Part shown: piece after piece, positions 10,930 to 24,200 of the stretch
Position numbering within the stretch: the stretch's first letter is position 1
How the letters are laid out: the number at the start of each line of letters is the position of its first letter
Assembly: GCF_008831285.2 (NCBI RefSeq)
Contig: NC_045151.1
Location: 2,723,544-2,787,543 of the forward strand
Reading direction: 5' to 3'
Length of the DNA stretch: 64,000 nt
Source: Nymphaea colorata
Taxonomy: Eukaryota; Streptophyta; Magnoliopsida; Nymphaeales; Nymphaeaceae
Notes under the pieces: model-generated
The model's input: only the letters and a program-made list of their open reading frames with translations
Database searches by the model: none
Told to the model about the DNA's origin: nothing
Made by a program: the position numbers and the translations under genes

Positions 10930-12500
10930 TAGCTTACCAAAGATTTTCTTGTAGTTTTGTAAAAACTCAATTTCAAAGAAATATTGAAGCTCTAACATCT
11001 AATAATGGATGAGTTTGTCACTCGGGAAGTTGCTCACCAAATGAGTTGCATGTTGAAGCCACAATATAATTGGCATGGTTGAGCACAGTGATTGTCATCC
11101 TTAGCAGATTGAGCGCAAACACCATCATATTTTAGAATTTTCAAGGGTTTGTAGCATCATAAGCTGATGTGGAGCAGTTAGTAGCATGTTATCCATCGAT
11201 TCATGGCTAATTACCGAAAACATATGGCTGAGTAGGAAGTGGAACTGATACAATGGATTCATCTCTCCATTTTCACGCTAATATTCGTGTTAGTTTTTGG
11301 GGAGAATGTGTCTCAACAACAGCATAATTAAAAGATACATTGTCCACCCAACATCTTCAAAGAAAATTGTCTTAAGGGCTATAGCTTAGCTAGGTGACTG
11401 GCAGACCAGTAAGAGCTCGGTGTCAATTCAATCTAGCATATGAACTGTAAACAGTGGTACTATGACACTCTAGATAATGGGTGTATCATTAGTCTACCTA
11501 GGTTCCAAAGCAGCCCTGCAATCTAAAGGTGCGGAAAAAAGATGAGGGCTTCAGCCCTTCTTCGGGCGGCTTTCACTCACCACCTGAGACAACTTCAAAG
11601 AAAATCACATTTCTAGAAGCTTTTTAAGCCATTCACATTGTATTACATAAACACATGGGCCAGCCATTGACATCAACTGAACCCATAGACGTCCTAAAAG
11701 TAGCCACTATTAACCAACTGAAAATTTTGAGTCACACCTTACTCAACCAAGTCAAACCCAAGCTGAGTTGATTGATTCCCATGGTCCACAAGCTGCTACA
11801 TCTGAATCAAATGCACTCTCACAATCCGAATTGTTGGACCGACAAGCTCAAATGCCTAATAACAAATCAAGAAGAACACCTAAATGACTTCCTCTTTATA
11901 AACAAAAAATCAAATCGTAAGGGGCCAATAAGGGAAGGTGTTACCTCTTATCTAATTTATTGCATTCAAATCCTTTTTCCCGACCTCTCAAAGGCTTGTT
12001 ACAACCATTTCATGTATCTCATAAACCTAACTTTCAAAAGTGCTACGAAAGAAGGACAATAGCCATTGACTCAACAATGCATGTATTGGAGGAAGATGAT
12101 ATTTGGTTCGTTACTCCTTACTTGATCGGGTGAAGCTAGTTGGATGGCAATGGTTACATATGTTAAGCTCAAGTACGTTGTATCGAGTGCTACAAAGGGC
12201 AACTAGTTCCAAAGTGATACACACAATAAGGAGACTCAATTACGTAGAAAGTTTGGCCCTAGTGGGTAAAAATGTCATGTACTGCAGTTGTAGTAACGAC
12301 CATTAAGAATCGGATTCTTTATCAGATGGGCAATATGCATAATGCATTTCTGCTAGATTACTTGAAAGAAGACAAACAGGGGGAGACTATGGCATGCAAA
12401 CTACGCAAGTCTCTATATGGCCTCAGACAATGTCCACAAAATTAGTTTCAAAATTTCTTCGAAACACTTGAAAAGCTCAGTTTACTCAATCATATAATTT
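10930..12500 (+). pseudogene. Heavily decayed Ty1/Copia element (integrase to RT)
   Basis: Ordered Copia protein scraps occur in all three plus frames. SFVKTQFQRNIEALTSNNG lies at about 10950-11010. IERKHHHILEFSRV (for VERKHRHILE) is at about 11105-11150. ANIRVSFWGECVSTTA is at about 11280-11330. RT pieces begin near 12060 (SQAMHVLEEDD-like), followed at about 12320-12480 by NMHNAFLLDYLKE and ACKLRKSLYGLRQCPQN. No LTRs were recognised. The order matches integrase then RT, as expected for Copia. It is older and more degraded than the element at 21262-25362. Confidence 0.7.
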
Positions 12501-14260
12501 TCTAACTCACCTATGTGAGCGATCCAATGTTTTTGTCTGTTGCAGTCTATCCATGATCTAGTAGTCACTACAAGAAACTAGGAATGTTATAGCCTGCAAT
12601 TTAAAGAAGTACCTTTCACAACAGTTTAAATGAAGGATCTCAGCCTTCTTGTTACAAGTTTTGCCTCTTGAGGTAGTTGGCCAAGTGAAGGAATGCATCC
12701 ATCTCAAGAATAATACACAAATAGCATGTACAGCTCTTGACACGCCCATGATCTTATCACTTACAAAATTAAATTTTACAGGTCCTAGCCCCTCCTGACA
12801 ACTGGTTGGAAAACACATCTACCTTACCATTACACCACCAGACAGCAATGCAGCCCATGTTTTAAGTCATTCATTTAGGGACCTCACAAAATTCATTAAA
12901 AGGCAGCCCTCAAGGTATTTCAACATCAGAAAAGCCATCTAGGTTAAAAAATCTTATCTAACATTATAGTCCATTACAGCTTAGTGCCTTCTACAATCCT
13001 CGGCAGCATGTCCATAAAAGACATTATATTACCGTGAATACTGCTTCTCTCAAGGAGCAAGCCCAATATCTTGGAAAACCAAGTAACAAGTCACTGGTTC
13101 ACACTTGATAACTAGATTATAGTATGCCAACATAATATGTAAAATTCTTTTATTAAAGCAAATGTTGTTGGATCTTCAAGTAGCTCACACTAATATATAT
13201 TTCACTAGAGAACTAAGCATATTGACATTAACTGTTATATAGCTCATGAACAAATTTACTGGAGGACACTTTAAACATGTCATATTCAAAGAATGGATCA
13301 AACCTTGAGACAAGTCATTCTACCATCTTGTGAATAAATTGAGTGTTAAAGATCTTCACACTCCAGTTACATAATACAAATAATCTCATTTAACAGTTGG
13401 ACCAGTAACAGTTCAAAATTGTTGAAGAAATCATGTGGCTGTAAACAGTTCGTTAATAACAGATACTCGTCCCCTTAACAAATAACTGCATAAATAATTG
13501 TTGGCAATCTAACCAACTATTTATCTTATGTAGATAGTTTGTTGTTTCTTAATAAAGTTTAGCAAGACTTGCAAATGTAAGGTGGAGTTAATTTAAAAAG
13601 TTTCCTCCCCTATCTTAAAGTATGAAAAAACACGAGGATGTGAAAAAAGAGAGCCTATTAACGTGTTGTTCGTTCTCCTCTATAAACTTCTCCCAGGCTT
13701 TATCTTTTTTCCTCTAGTTGATTTTGCCAGTCACCAGAAATCACAACAAAAACATGGTAAACAGACACGCATAAATCATTGACACTACCCTTGCAGGTCA
13801 AGTCGTTCATAAGCACGCAACCCAAGAATTTATATAAAAAGGTTCCATTACAAAAATAGAAGAAAATAAAAGGGCAAACTAATGATGCCTACCTTTTCAA
13901 AACGGCCAACAGAAAAAAGAATTCTCTAGGATGGCTTAAGTAGAGAATGCCGGATTCAAAACTCAAACTGAAAAGTTGCTGCATCAATAAGGCCGCGATG
14001 TGACAAAGGTTCTTAATCAAGCCTCATTCTTCAACAAAAAATTGCAGTAATTGCAATACCGCCTAACATTTACACCGGGTATCAACCATCTCTTGAATAG
14101 TGGCATGACATTTATCATATCCAGCTGAATAACCGTTTTCCTCGATATCAACATGGCCACTCCTACTTCAAACATTAATGCATTTTCACATATACACAAA
14201 ACCTTCTCAGACAAGACCACATGAACAATCCATAAAACTTTCATTGAGATTGTTCTCCTG
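12501..14260. other. Spacer and 3' flank of the DCD gene
   Basis: No gene is seen. Its right end (about 13850-14260) is probably 3' untranslated or downstream sequence of the minus-strand DCD gene. A lone CACTACAAGAAAC, resembling a CACTA terminus, occurs at 12566-12578, but no partner end was found. Confidence 0.5.
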
Positions 14261-14452
14261 CTATACTCGGCCTTCTGCATGAGCGTCTCTAACTTTTCCC
14301 ACTACAATTTCTTGCAGACCATGATCATTTCCTATATTTGCCTTGGTACTCTCCAGATGAATAGCTTGGGATAACTCTCTCAACTCACCCACCGCATTAC
14401 GAGTCAAGTTTTCAGGACTGATTTCAGCTTCAGCCAGAGTTATTATTTCCCC
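14261..14452 (-). other. Out-of-frame continuation of the DCD gene's fifth repeat
   Basis: After the run of four G on the coding strand (14452-14449), reading one base shifted gives ITLAEAEISPENL, ELRELSQAIHLEST and onward for about 60 residues to a stop at 14261. This matches the repeat consensus (LAEQA, ELSQAIQQEST) of the preceding copies. Removing one G from the run restores it. It therefore looks like former coding sequence lost by a +1 insertion, or a sequencing or homopolymer error, rather than true 3' UTR. Confidence 0.6.
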
Positions 14453-17348
14453 GAGACAAGGATCCTGTATCCAAAATCTGATCCTCATTGTGATAAAGCT
14501 GAATATCTTGATTTTTTTGTACACGTACCATAGAGATTTCTTGCTGAGTATCCTGGGACAACTCACTCAAGACAACCTCCCCCTCATGAACCAAATAGTT
14601 ATGCTTAACGCCAGCTTCTTCAGCTAATGATGCTTTGACATTTCGAGGATGGGATTCATCTTGCAAAATCTGATTCCCATTTTGAGGCTGCTCAAGGTCA
14701 CTTTCATCCTTTCTGACATCTTCTGCAGTGCTTTGCTGATGAATAGCTTGAGACAACTCTTCCGCATCACCCTGCCCATCATGAATTAAATGTCTGTGCT
14801 TATTTTCAGCTTGTTCAGCTAAAACCATCTGAGTCTTATGAGGCAATGATCCTGTATGCAAAATTTGCTTCTCATTTTCAGACTGCACAATTTTACTTTG
14901 ATCTTCTACAGTTTCCAAAGTGCTCTCATGCTGAACAGTTTCAGGTAGCTCATCCAAGTCACCTTCCCTATCATGGACCAAATGCCCATGCTTAACCACT
15001 ACTTGATCAGCCAATACTACTGTGGCATTTTGAGTCAGTGGCCCTGATTGTAAAATTGGATTACCATCTTGGTTATCATCAACATTTGAAATGCTTTCCT
15101 GCTGAATAGCCTGGGACCATGCTGCCAAATTGCCATTTTCATTGTCAACCAAATGTTGGTAATTAACCTCCGGTTGAGCACCCAAGCATATTATGGGATT
15201 TGGAGTCAAGCACCCTGTTCGCATGAACTGATTCTCATCTTCATCACCACTAGTATTTGCTACTGACAATGCAGATTGGGGGACATCCAGTTGCCCAGAG
15301 TTGCTACCTGTTTCCTGTAGCAGTGGTTTTTGCTGTTCCTGACCAACAACATTCTGATCTATACAACCAACAGGCCCAATAAGAATTTGAAACGACCCTT
15401 GCAGACCTTCACAAGCACCATCTTCTGAATGTTGCTTTAGCAAGTGCAAAGCACACTGATCAATAGCACCCGCTTCTCCCTGACTTGCTGCTTTGTTCTC
15501 TTCGCTAACATGTTCAACTGAAGAAGGCATCTTGCTAAGAGAAGGCCGGATCAATTTTCTGCGCTTTGTTACATGGCAGGAGTCCACTTTCAAATCTCCT
15601 TCTTCAGAAGTTCCTCCATTGTTAATCTCTTTACGAATGTCACTCCTGCGCCTAAAATTGGGAAACTGCCTTCTACCATGATCAGCTTCCTCAAACGAGG
15701 TACAAGCTTCATCATCAACCTCTAGTGTGACAATTGCATCCACCTCTTCTTCAGTCAGATGCTCTTGGTCAGTTCCACAAAAATGCTGGGCTCTTTCCTT
15801 CTTGTGAGCGGGCACTCTCCATATTTTCCTTCTTTCAGCCAACAACTCAATAAGATCATGAGCAGAAGCATCCACATTGTTCTCATGATCCCTAACACTT
15901 TCATGAGTGAATGATAGACGCTCAAAAGCACTAGTCCTCTTCATATATTGATCTGAATAAAAAGAAGGGCAAACAGGATGTTGATAATGCACATCATTAT
16001 CAACCGCATTAACATTTTCTAAATCTTGAAGCCCAAGTCCATGCCACCAAACAAGAGGATCACTACTGCTAAAATCTGCCTGACAGCTAGAGAAATCTGA
16101 GGTTTCCATGCCCATTTGAGGTACATTGAAACGAGAATATGGGACAGGCATAGGGTCATCAGCAAGCATGAGACTGCCCGGAACACTTGGCTTTGTAAGT
16201 TCCTGTACAAGTGCTTGCTTGCTATACTGCTCAATTTCTGAAGAAAAAGGATCTTGATGGTATTGTAGACAAGGGATGGAATACTGAGGCAGATCTGATA
16301 TATCCTCACCCAAAAAATCTGCAGCGGTGCTTGCATCAGAACAAGGTGCTGAAACTGTTCTATATGGAGCTGAGTTGTTTTCATTTTCTGAGTGGGAACC
16401 TTGCCCATGCAATTTATTCAGGTAATCTACCTGTACAAAGTATGGCTTACAAATGTCAAAGTTATGTCTTAAATCAGCCAGGCTAGTGAGAGCAACCTTT
16501 TCTTCTGAGACTCTTTCTTCTACAGATTTTTCATGCTCATTCATCGGACTCGTACCTCGACCATGTTTCTTGAATTGATCCATGGCCCAATAATGCATTT
16601 CTGTATCCCCTGAAACCTGATTTTTTATTTTCTTAGAAGAAAACAATATTATAAGATCTTCAACCTGCATGTTTTCAAAAGCACAAATCAGAAAGCTCCT
16701 AGTAGTTGCCAGGACCATTGAAATTTCATGGGATCGATCTAATGGAAAACCTGTTTTTCCGTGAGAAAGAAACGAAATTTGTTTGATGTATAGTAATTAT
16801 CTTTCAGTGCATTGTAGAACTCAGGTTCAGACAGAGGGTAGCAGGACCATATCCTTTGAATGCGTACCTGCGAGAAATAAATTGAAAAAAAAAAAAGCAG
16901 TGACAAGTTGTAGATTCAAGTAGAATAAATGCAGCAATTGTTCAAGCAATCACAATTTTATCATTTGTTCCAAAATACAGAAATTTATTATGCAACAGGC
17001 AGTCTTTTCTTAAATGGTGAAATAAAAAAGAAAAACATGTACAGATGAATCCTCAGCAGATACTAGTCACACCTGAGAAGAGAATGATTTCCCGGAGGAA
17101 CTGAATGCCTCAGGTACAATACCAATACCACCATCTGAAGATGCCTCGAATACACCAAAAAGTTTCCTTTCCTCGTATTCAAATAGAAATAATATCATTC
17201 CTGATTTAATTTTTTGCACAAATTGAGCCTGGGAAGGTGGAAGACCAAAAAGTCCTCTCGCTAGGCACTCTTTCTTAGTTTCACGATTGCACATGAAGAT
17301 GGCCCCATCAAATTCACGATGGCAGTTTTGAGAAGTATTCCACATCAT
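14430..17348 (-). CDS. DCD-domain protein with C-terminal tandem repeats
   Basis: Three coding exons join in frame on the minus strand: 17348-17073 (donor CTCAG|GTGTGA), 16867-16751 (acceptor CTCGCAG|GTACGC, donor ACAG|GTTTTC) and 16664-14430 (acceptor ACATGCAG|GTTGAAG). The product is about 875 residues. The DCD (development and cell death) domain spans about residues 14-142: GAIFMCNRETKKEC, RGLFGLPPSQAQFVQKI, LFLFEYEERKLFGVFEA, then IWSCYPLSEPEF and QVEDLIILFSS. The 86-bp second intron contains a misleading in-frame ATG, so a start at 16718 is wrong. The rest looks disordered, ending in four complete copies and a fifth, broken copy of a 58-65 residue repeat (about residue 610 onward). I chose the ATG at 17348 because upstream in the same frame there is no ATG before a TGA near 17428; a spliced upstream coding exon remains possible. 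DCD proteins act in plant stress and cell-death responses; the role of this one is unknown. Confidence 0.85.
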
Positions 17349-18899
17349 TGACCGATCACTTAGCCAACAGAACTCAACAACGGGAACGGCATCCAAGGCA
17401 CATACAACTCTCTCAGGTGCACAATTTCATTAGGTTCTTTCTGAGATCAAATCAGAGTCACCGTTAACCATGAAAAAATGTCAATTATTCATATTTATGG
17501 ATGCAATGCCAGCATTTGAAATGGATAAATGATCTGTCACAAAATAAATTAAATAAAACCATGATTTCTATAAACAGGAGTCAATGGCCAAATGAATACT
17601 GCTAGACTTCTATAGCAAATGTGGCATGGAAGAACATATTAAAGATTAAATGCACTACAGCCTGCCTCATATTTGTCCTATCCTTGTAATCAGTGGTTGA
17701 CAAGTGATGTTCACAATGAGATTTTCTATACATGCTTCAACATGTATATGATGAAAAACAAAAGAAAAAAATCACATCCCCTCAGTGACGTATTTAGCAA
17801 ATTGAAATACATATTAGTATACTAAACATCCATCAACAGCTTTTTGGTTTATTAATGCCATTTAAAGAGATACATAGAGGATTGGTCATACGTATGACTG
17901 GTTATGAAAATTTTGCCATCTTTCTACTAGAGAATATGAAATTTACATCAAATTAGATGCAAAAGCAAGGACAAGAAAAAGTAGATATTCATTTATCTAT
18001 TCATCAAAAATGAAAACTACATCATAAGGTATAGAATAGATGGAAAAAGAATTGCCTGAAGATGACCGATTTAAAGATAGATTAAAGCATGTTTTTTTGT
18101 TACTAATTGAACCACAGATGAATGTGAAAATATAGTGAGGCAAAAGAAGAGCCTGGATAGAGAAGAAAACTATGCAATTCTTGCTAAACAGGCTGCAAGA
18201 ACAATGGCTAAAAGGTAGAGTCAGACAACATGGTTAAAGCTAGTTTTATAGCAGTTTAGATGTCAAATTTCTGATACATAAGACAGGAAAAAAAGATTAG
18301 TGAAAAAGGTATCACAATGAACCAAGGAACGCTTAGCTCCTTGTATAAAAAAGAACCTTTTATGTGTGCTAATTGATATTGTAAAACTTCCAAAGAGAAT
18401 AATAAAGCACAATTGAAGACCAAACAAAAAGAGGCCCAAAAAGGGGAGTATAGCTTCCATTAACTTGAAAAACTTTTACGATAGAGACCTGCGCTAAGTA
18501 TCATGAACACTTGCTTTCTTTTTCTTCAGAGAATCATAGCTTATTATCTGTAATTCTTAGTTTCTGTTTATGGACAATATACACACATATACACACACAT
18601 ACATATATAGAATCATCGATAGACAGACAGAGAGATAGATAGATAGATACTGGACTTGCATCCATGATTTTTGAAAAATGCCACACCCCACACCTGTGTG
18701 ACATAGTAGATGTGCTTTTGTGGTTGCTAAACCAAATATTTCATAAAGGAAAACAAATGCAGCAAGGTGCTACCAAGAATGGATGACAATCATAATCAGA
18801 GGATAAGAAATGGAAAACTTTTAGCTTAGCGATTCCAATGTGGGTTACAGTTAGGAAGTGTCATTATTTACAAGCCAGGAGTTGTCATCATTCAGTCAA
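17349..18899. other. 5' flank of the DCD gene
   Basis: No coding exon is recognised. A possible non-coding or alternative upstream exon border is CTCAG|AAAGAACC on the minus strand near 17440. Simple CA/TA/GATA repeats lie at about 18577-18651. The remainder is AT-rich, probably promoter, 5' UTR intron and spacer. Confidence 0.45.
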
Positions 18900-19548
18900 A
18901 AGCAGGTGCAGACTTCCTTTAGACAGCCTTCCATTCATTTCCAGCAAGACATAGAGTCACAAAACTGACATTTCCATAGGGAATCCAATATTTTGTATCC
19001 CAAAAGTGTAGAACTGGCAGCAACGAGAACAAAGCAACTTTCTCACCAGTCACAACGCTTGACAAAATGTGTTGCCAGAAATAACAAATCCCCTGCCAAA
19101 ACGAGTGCAGCAATGGAAATCTGAGAACTGGGTTTTGATTCTTGAATAAATGTCTAGAGAAGATTAATACTTTTGAGCATATCATTGTTGTACAAGCCAA
19201 CAATGAGGCTTGAAAAGATAAGTTAGACAAAGTCATCAAAGGGACCTCAGATAGGGCAAGACATCTTTTGCATGCGCAGAGGCTTATCAGCAAATTGCAG
19301 TTGGCGTACCATCAGCCTTCAGTGGAAGTCTGTAGTATGTTGTTTTTGTGTTCCGGTGATAGGGGATATAGAGAATGTATTGCGGGACAAGTTGGCTGGG
19401 ATCCCAGTCAACTTTCCTTTTGGTAATGTTATCATCCTGACAAGGATCTGATTTTTTTGTTGTATATATCCCATTTTTTGCTAATAAAATGGATGAGGGC
19501 CTATCCCTCAGCAGGTTTTCACTTGAATGGAAAACTTGGGATGGACCC
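18900..19548 (-). CDS. Candidate terminal exon (19548-19287) plus 3' UTR of an unidentified gene
   Basis: On the minus strand a good acceptor, TTATTTGCAG|GGTCC, opens an 87-residue frame running to a stop at 19287. It includes KVDWDPSQLVPQYILYIPYH and LPLKADGTPTAIC. The mixed amino-acid composition and acceptor suggest a genuine last exon, with 18900-19286 as possible 3' UTR. I do not recognise the family. No upstream coding exon was found between here and the leader-like sequence at 29590-29870, and the Copia insertion at 21.2-25.4 kb would lie inside such a gene's intron. It may be a gene remnant. Confidence 0.3.
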
Positions 19549-21116
19549 TGCAAATAACTTTCTTTGACATTACCTTATGTATTCACTCTTCAAGCTAATA
19601 ATAAGGAGCTGAATACCTTGGCAGGGGAAAAGGCCCTGAATCCCAAATTATTGCAAAACAATTAAGGACCTCACCAAGAAATTGCATGGCAAGAAATATG
19701 CAACTTCTGCGAGACAAATAAAATAGGAAAACATCACCATTCTTAGTTAGAAAGATGTTAATCCTTTTTCCCTTTTTTTTTTTAGAAGATATCACTAAAG
19801 TTAAAAACAAGAAACAAATTCTCAAAGGAAAACTTTAGAAAAAAGCTAAACAATATGATCTTCTGATGATATTGACCAAAACTGGTCCTTAATGTTACAT
19901 TTTCAAATATTTAAATTTTAAAGAAGAAAAGCAAGAAAATTGCCCCTCTTTGGATGAATTAAAGAAGGTATTAATCTTGTTCACCCCCAGTTGAAACTCA
20001 GTTTCAGCATTCAACTAAAATGCACCACAACCTTCAGCAGTATCAGATATTCACAGAAACCAACTTTCTTGAAACCATTCCGAGTTGAAGAGATATTTTT
20101 TTCACAGTAATCCTTCAGAGGGATATCTCATCACTTTTGATGGCTGAACAAGTTTGAAACTGAGGGATCTCTATTTCCATGTCCAACTCCTTTCCCAAAA
20201 CTTAATTATGCCACCATTACTGAAGCTAAAGTCAACAAGTCTTGAGAATTCCAGTAGTATCAACAGCAAAACCCTATAGCATAGAACAGTGTTTCCTTCT
20301 GTCCCAAAGAACACCATCAGCAGCATACTAAACTATAAGAAGCCCAAATCATGGTGCATTTAATGGACCCAACCACTACCATCATTTCGACAGAAGGGTG
20401 AGAATAATATGCAGCTGCTTTAAAGTCAAACCCCCAAGATCTGATCTTACGAGAAAATTCAGGTTAACTCCATCTACCATTTGAGTGCCTGATGTCATTA
20501 CAAAGAAATTGCCTGTAATGCATTAAATTATGTGACATACCTTGTAAAAACTTACCAAGATATATGCAGGGTTACAAGTCATGATGTGCTCATGGTAATG
20601 CTACAGCAGAAGACAAAGAAGCAGTCTGAGGCACGTTGGCCATGGCAAATCATCAAAGCTTTCCAATTTCAACCTCCAGCACTAGAGGAAGAAAAAAAAA
20701 CTGGTAAAACTAAAAGAACAAGATAAAACCCTCCTAATATAGGAAAGTTTGCCCTGTCTAGAAACAAAAAATTATCAGCAAATTGAACCGGCTACATCCA
20801 GAATGCAACACTGAATTCTACGATTCAGCAATTTCTGGAGTTCATACTTCATAATGAGAAATGCATATAAGAGGATCTAAAGTGGAAGTCCAAATGGAGG
20901 ATCCATGTGATGTAAGCACCTAGCTTCAAGCAGTATTGAGAATCCAAACACAAAGCCTTCCCGTTCATCTATATTAGATGTTAGACATGTAGTTTAAAAG
21001 TAATTAAAGGCGTCTGAGGGCCAGACCCCTTAAAAAAGTGCCAATCCATCTGAGCAGTACTACGTTTGTTTCTCTGTGAGCAAATCAATCCCATTTTGGG
21101 AATAGTTGAACTCATT

Positions 21117-21118
<2 letters not shown>
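19549..21118. other. Non-coding, possible intron
   Basis: No confident gene. On the minus strand about 20693-20553 is flanked by an excellent acceptor (pyrimidine run then CTCTAG|TGCTGG) and donor (CTTG|GTAAGTTT). All three frames within contain stops, so it could be a non-coding or decayed exon. Confidence 0.35.

Positions 21119-21166
<48 letters not shown>
21119..21166. repeat. (AT)n microsatellite
   Basis: About 24 uninterrupted AT units lie shortly upstream of the truncated Copia element. Confidence 0.95.
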
Positions 21167-21167
<1 letters not shown>

Positions 21168-21212
21168 TTCCTAACCAACCTAATCTCCTAATCTGTGCCT
21201 AAGCCAACTTTG

Positions 21213-21261
21213 ACTTTTGACTGAACAGACTGCCTACTAGGCAGTCTGTTCAGTCAAAAGT
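21213..21261. repeat. Perfect 49-nt palindrome at the Copia 5' break
   Basis: Arms 21213-21236 and 21238-21261 are exact reverse complements (24 of 24) around a single C at 21237. The arms contain GACTGAACAGACTGCC and its complement. The next base on each side does not pair. The truncated gag frame of the Copia element begins right after it. It could form a hairpin or mark a rearrangement junction. Confidence 0.95.
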
Positions 21262-24200
21262 GCCTACCCTTTTGTTGCCAAAGTGGAAAGACAAAGAAGT
21301 GTACCAAAAGTTGATGGGCATCCACAGGATATGTGGCCTTTCTTGAGGAAGACATATTCTCATGCTATTAATGTTATTATGATTTTGCAATTGGAAAATG
21401 AGTTATGTAACATACGGCAAGGTGATCAAGACCTGTCACAAGATTTTGCTATACTGACTACTGCGTATGAACAGTTAAAGACTCTTCTTCCACCTTGTCA
21501 GCACTGCTATGCATCACATTTTGAAACTGATATGGTAACAAAGTTTCTATCTGGGTTATCTTTAGAGTACTCTATGGCAAAGTCTCAAATCCTTACAGGC
21601 AGTGATCTTTCAGACTTAGCAGACACATATAATAGGCTGAGTCGCCTTGTTGTCACTCTTTCTTAGCCTATGCATGACACGGGTCTCTACACTTGTGATA
21701 TTAGGAGGACGTGGCCATAGTCCTTATGTTGGAGTTAGGGGACGTGGTGCAGAACACGACAGGTTTCAATGCACCTTTTGTGGCAAACTGGGTCATTTAG
21801 AGGATCGTTGTTGCGACAAGCATCCTCACCTCCCTTCTGTTTGTCCACCTAGGCGTGGTGGAGGTAGAATCACTACAGGCAAAGGTCCTTCTTCATTCCA
21901 AGCGGCTTCCTCAAAGGCTACGATATCTATTGAGTCTTCTACTGATCCTCCTATATGGCTATATCCACGTCATATCCACTTAAGTAAGGATGAATATGAT
22001 CTTGTTCTTGCTCAGAGATCTGCTTCTACATCTGCCACTACTGTAATAGACTCAGCCTTCTCTCTTGGTGTTCCTACAGATGACCCAGGTATGGCGTGGA
22101 TGATAGATTCTGGTGCATCCAAGCACTGTTGTAATCAACCATAGATTTTTTTGTTAATCAGATTCTCTACGCCACAGCATGTCATACTGCCTAATGGCAA
22201 GTTGTCCCCTGTTTTGGGCAGTGGTGATATCTATCTCCCACATTTAGGCACTATTTCACATGTGCTATATGCTCCTCGGTTTCCTATTAATTTGTTATTT
22301 GTTAAGCAATTGGCTTGTGACTTACAGTGTAGAGTCATTTTTTTCCTGGTTCATGTTCTTTTCAGGACTTACTAACTGGAAAGATGATTGGTGGCGGCCA
22401 TGAACGTGAGGGTCTCTATTTTCTATCGGTCTCAGTTGATGTTGCTGCATCTTCATTCCCCTCGAGGACTTCTCCTTTCCAGTGGCATCTCAGACTGAGT
22501 CATCCATCAGTGTCCAAACTCCGTCGTTGTATGTTTCCAGATACTTTGCATCAGAGTCTTTCTTACATGATGTTTGCCAGTTAGGCAAGCATACACAAAG
22601 CAATTTTCCTTCGAGTCAGAGTCCATCTAGTCAAAATCCATTTGATCTTATGTGGATGTGTGAGGTCCTAGTCAGGTTTTTTTTTTGTTCACATTTTTTG
22701 TATTATCTTGTTTTGGTTGATCATTTACTAGAGTCAGTTAGTTGGGTATTCTTGTTACGAAAAAGGTCTGAAATTATATGTATTCTTCAAAAATTTGTCA
22801 AGGAAATAAATGCTCAGTTTGGCTTCATTGCCAAAAAATATTCGCGTTGATAATGCTTTTGAATTCAAATCTTTTGTTCTACTTCAATTCTATGTCAATC
22901 ATGGAATTCGACCACAATATACTTGTCTCCACACGTCCCAACAAGATGGTGTTGTCGAACGTAAACATCGGCAACTCCTAAATGTGGCTCGCACCTCATG
23001 CTGCATTATCACATGTCTGCCTACTTTTGGGAAGATGTTATTTTTACAGCATGTTATCTCATTAACAAATTACCCACGTCAGCCATCCAAGAGCGTATTC
23101 CCATTCAATGTTCATATCCAGATCAACCATTATTTCATATACTTCCCAAAGTATTTGGATGCACCTCCTTTGCTCACATCCTAGGCCCAAACAAAAACAA
23201 ATTTGTTGCTCATGTCATCAAATGTGTATTCATTGGATACTCTGCCAATCAAAAAGGATATAAGTGTTTTGATCCAGACAAGAAAGAGATTATCAGTGCG
23301 GATGTAAAATTCTTTGAGTTTCATCCTTATTTTTCCTCTTTGAGTCCTCCTACGTCTGAGATGTCTATATTTGTTCCTCTTCCTATTCCTCCAGTGTCAA
23401 TTGATTCTGTTGCTCTGTCTCAACCTATGTCACGTGAACGTTTCCTTAATCCTCCATCAGTCTACTCTTGTCATCATGGCCCCTCTTCCAACCATCCATC
23501 AACGTCTTCTCAAGAGGTAAGCTCCCCTGATAAGACTGACTCAGGTATAAATGATGACTACTCCGCAGATGATCTCCCAATTGCTATTCGCAAGGACAAG
23601 CAACAGTGCACACTACATCCAATTTCTAATTTTGTCTCTACTGACTATCTGAGTACAAGTTTGGTGCAGTTTGATCGAGCTATGTCTAGTCACATTATCC
23701 CGTCTTCTCATCATCAAGCCTTGTTAGATTCTCGGTGGAGGCAAGCCATGCAGGAGGAAATGGATGCTCTTATCTCTTGGGAGACTTGGGACTTGGTGGA
23801 TCCACTGATGCATTGGCTTCAAATGGGTGTTCACCATCAAGTATCATTCTGATGGTTCAATTGAACGGTTCAAGGCACGTCTTGTTGCTAAAGGAAATAC
23901 ACAAACTTATGGAATGGACTTCTTTGAGACTTTTTCACCTGTGGCTCGGTGGGGCACTATTCGATTGATTATATCTCTTGTTGTCCAGCAAGAATGGCCT
24001 CTATTTCAGTTAGATGTGAAAAATGTCTTTCTATATGGAGATCTCTCTAAAACCGTCTATAAGCAACAACCACCTCGGGGGGAGTGTTCCAAGACATGCA
24101 AATTGAAAAAGGCTATTTATGGACTTAAACAAAGTCCCCGTGAATAGTTCAATAAGCTAACTGAGGTTATATATAAATGTGGATTTCGACGATCCCAACT

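Noticed and set aside
12566..12578. CACTACAAGAAAC as the end of a CACTA transposon
   Set aside because: No matching inverted end or 3-bp target duplication was found nearby; one 13-mer alone is not evidence.
14566..16718. Start of the DCD-family frame at an ATG at 16718 giving a 762-residue protein
   Set aside because: That ATG lies inside an 86-bp intron (16665-16750). Splicing joins FFLTEKQ to VEDLIILFSS and restores the DCD domain, so the real start is further upstream.
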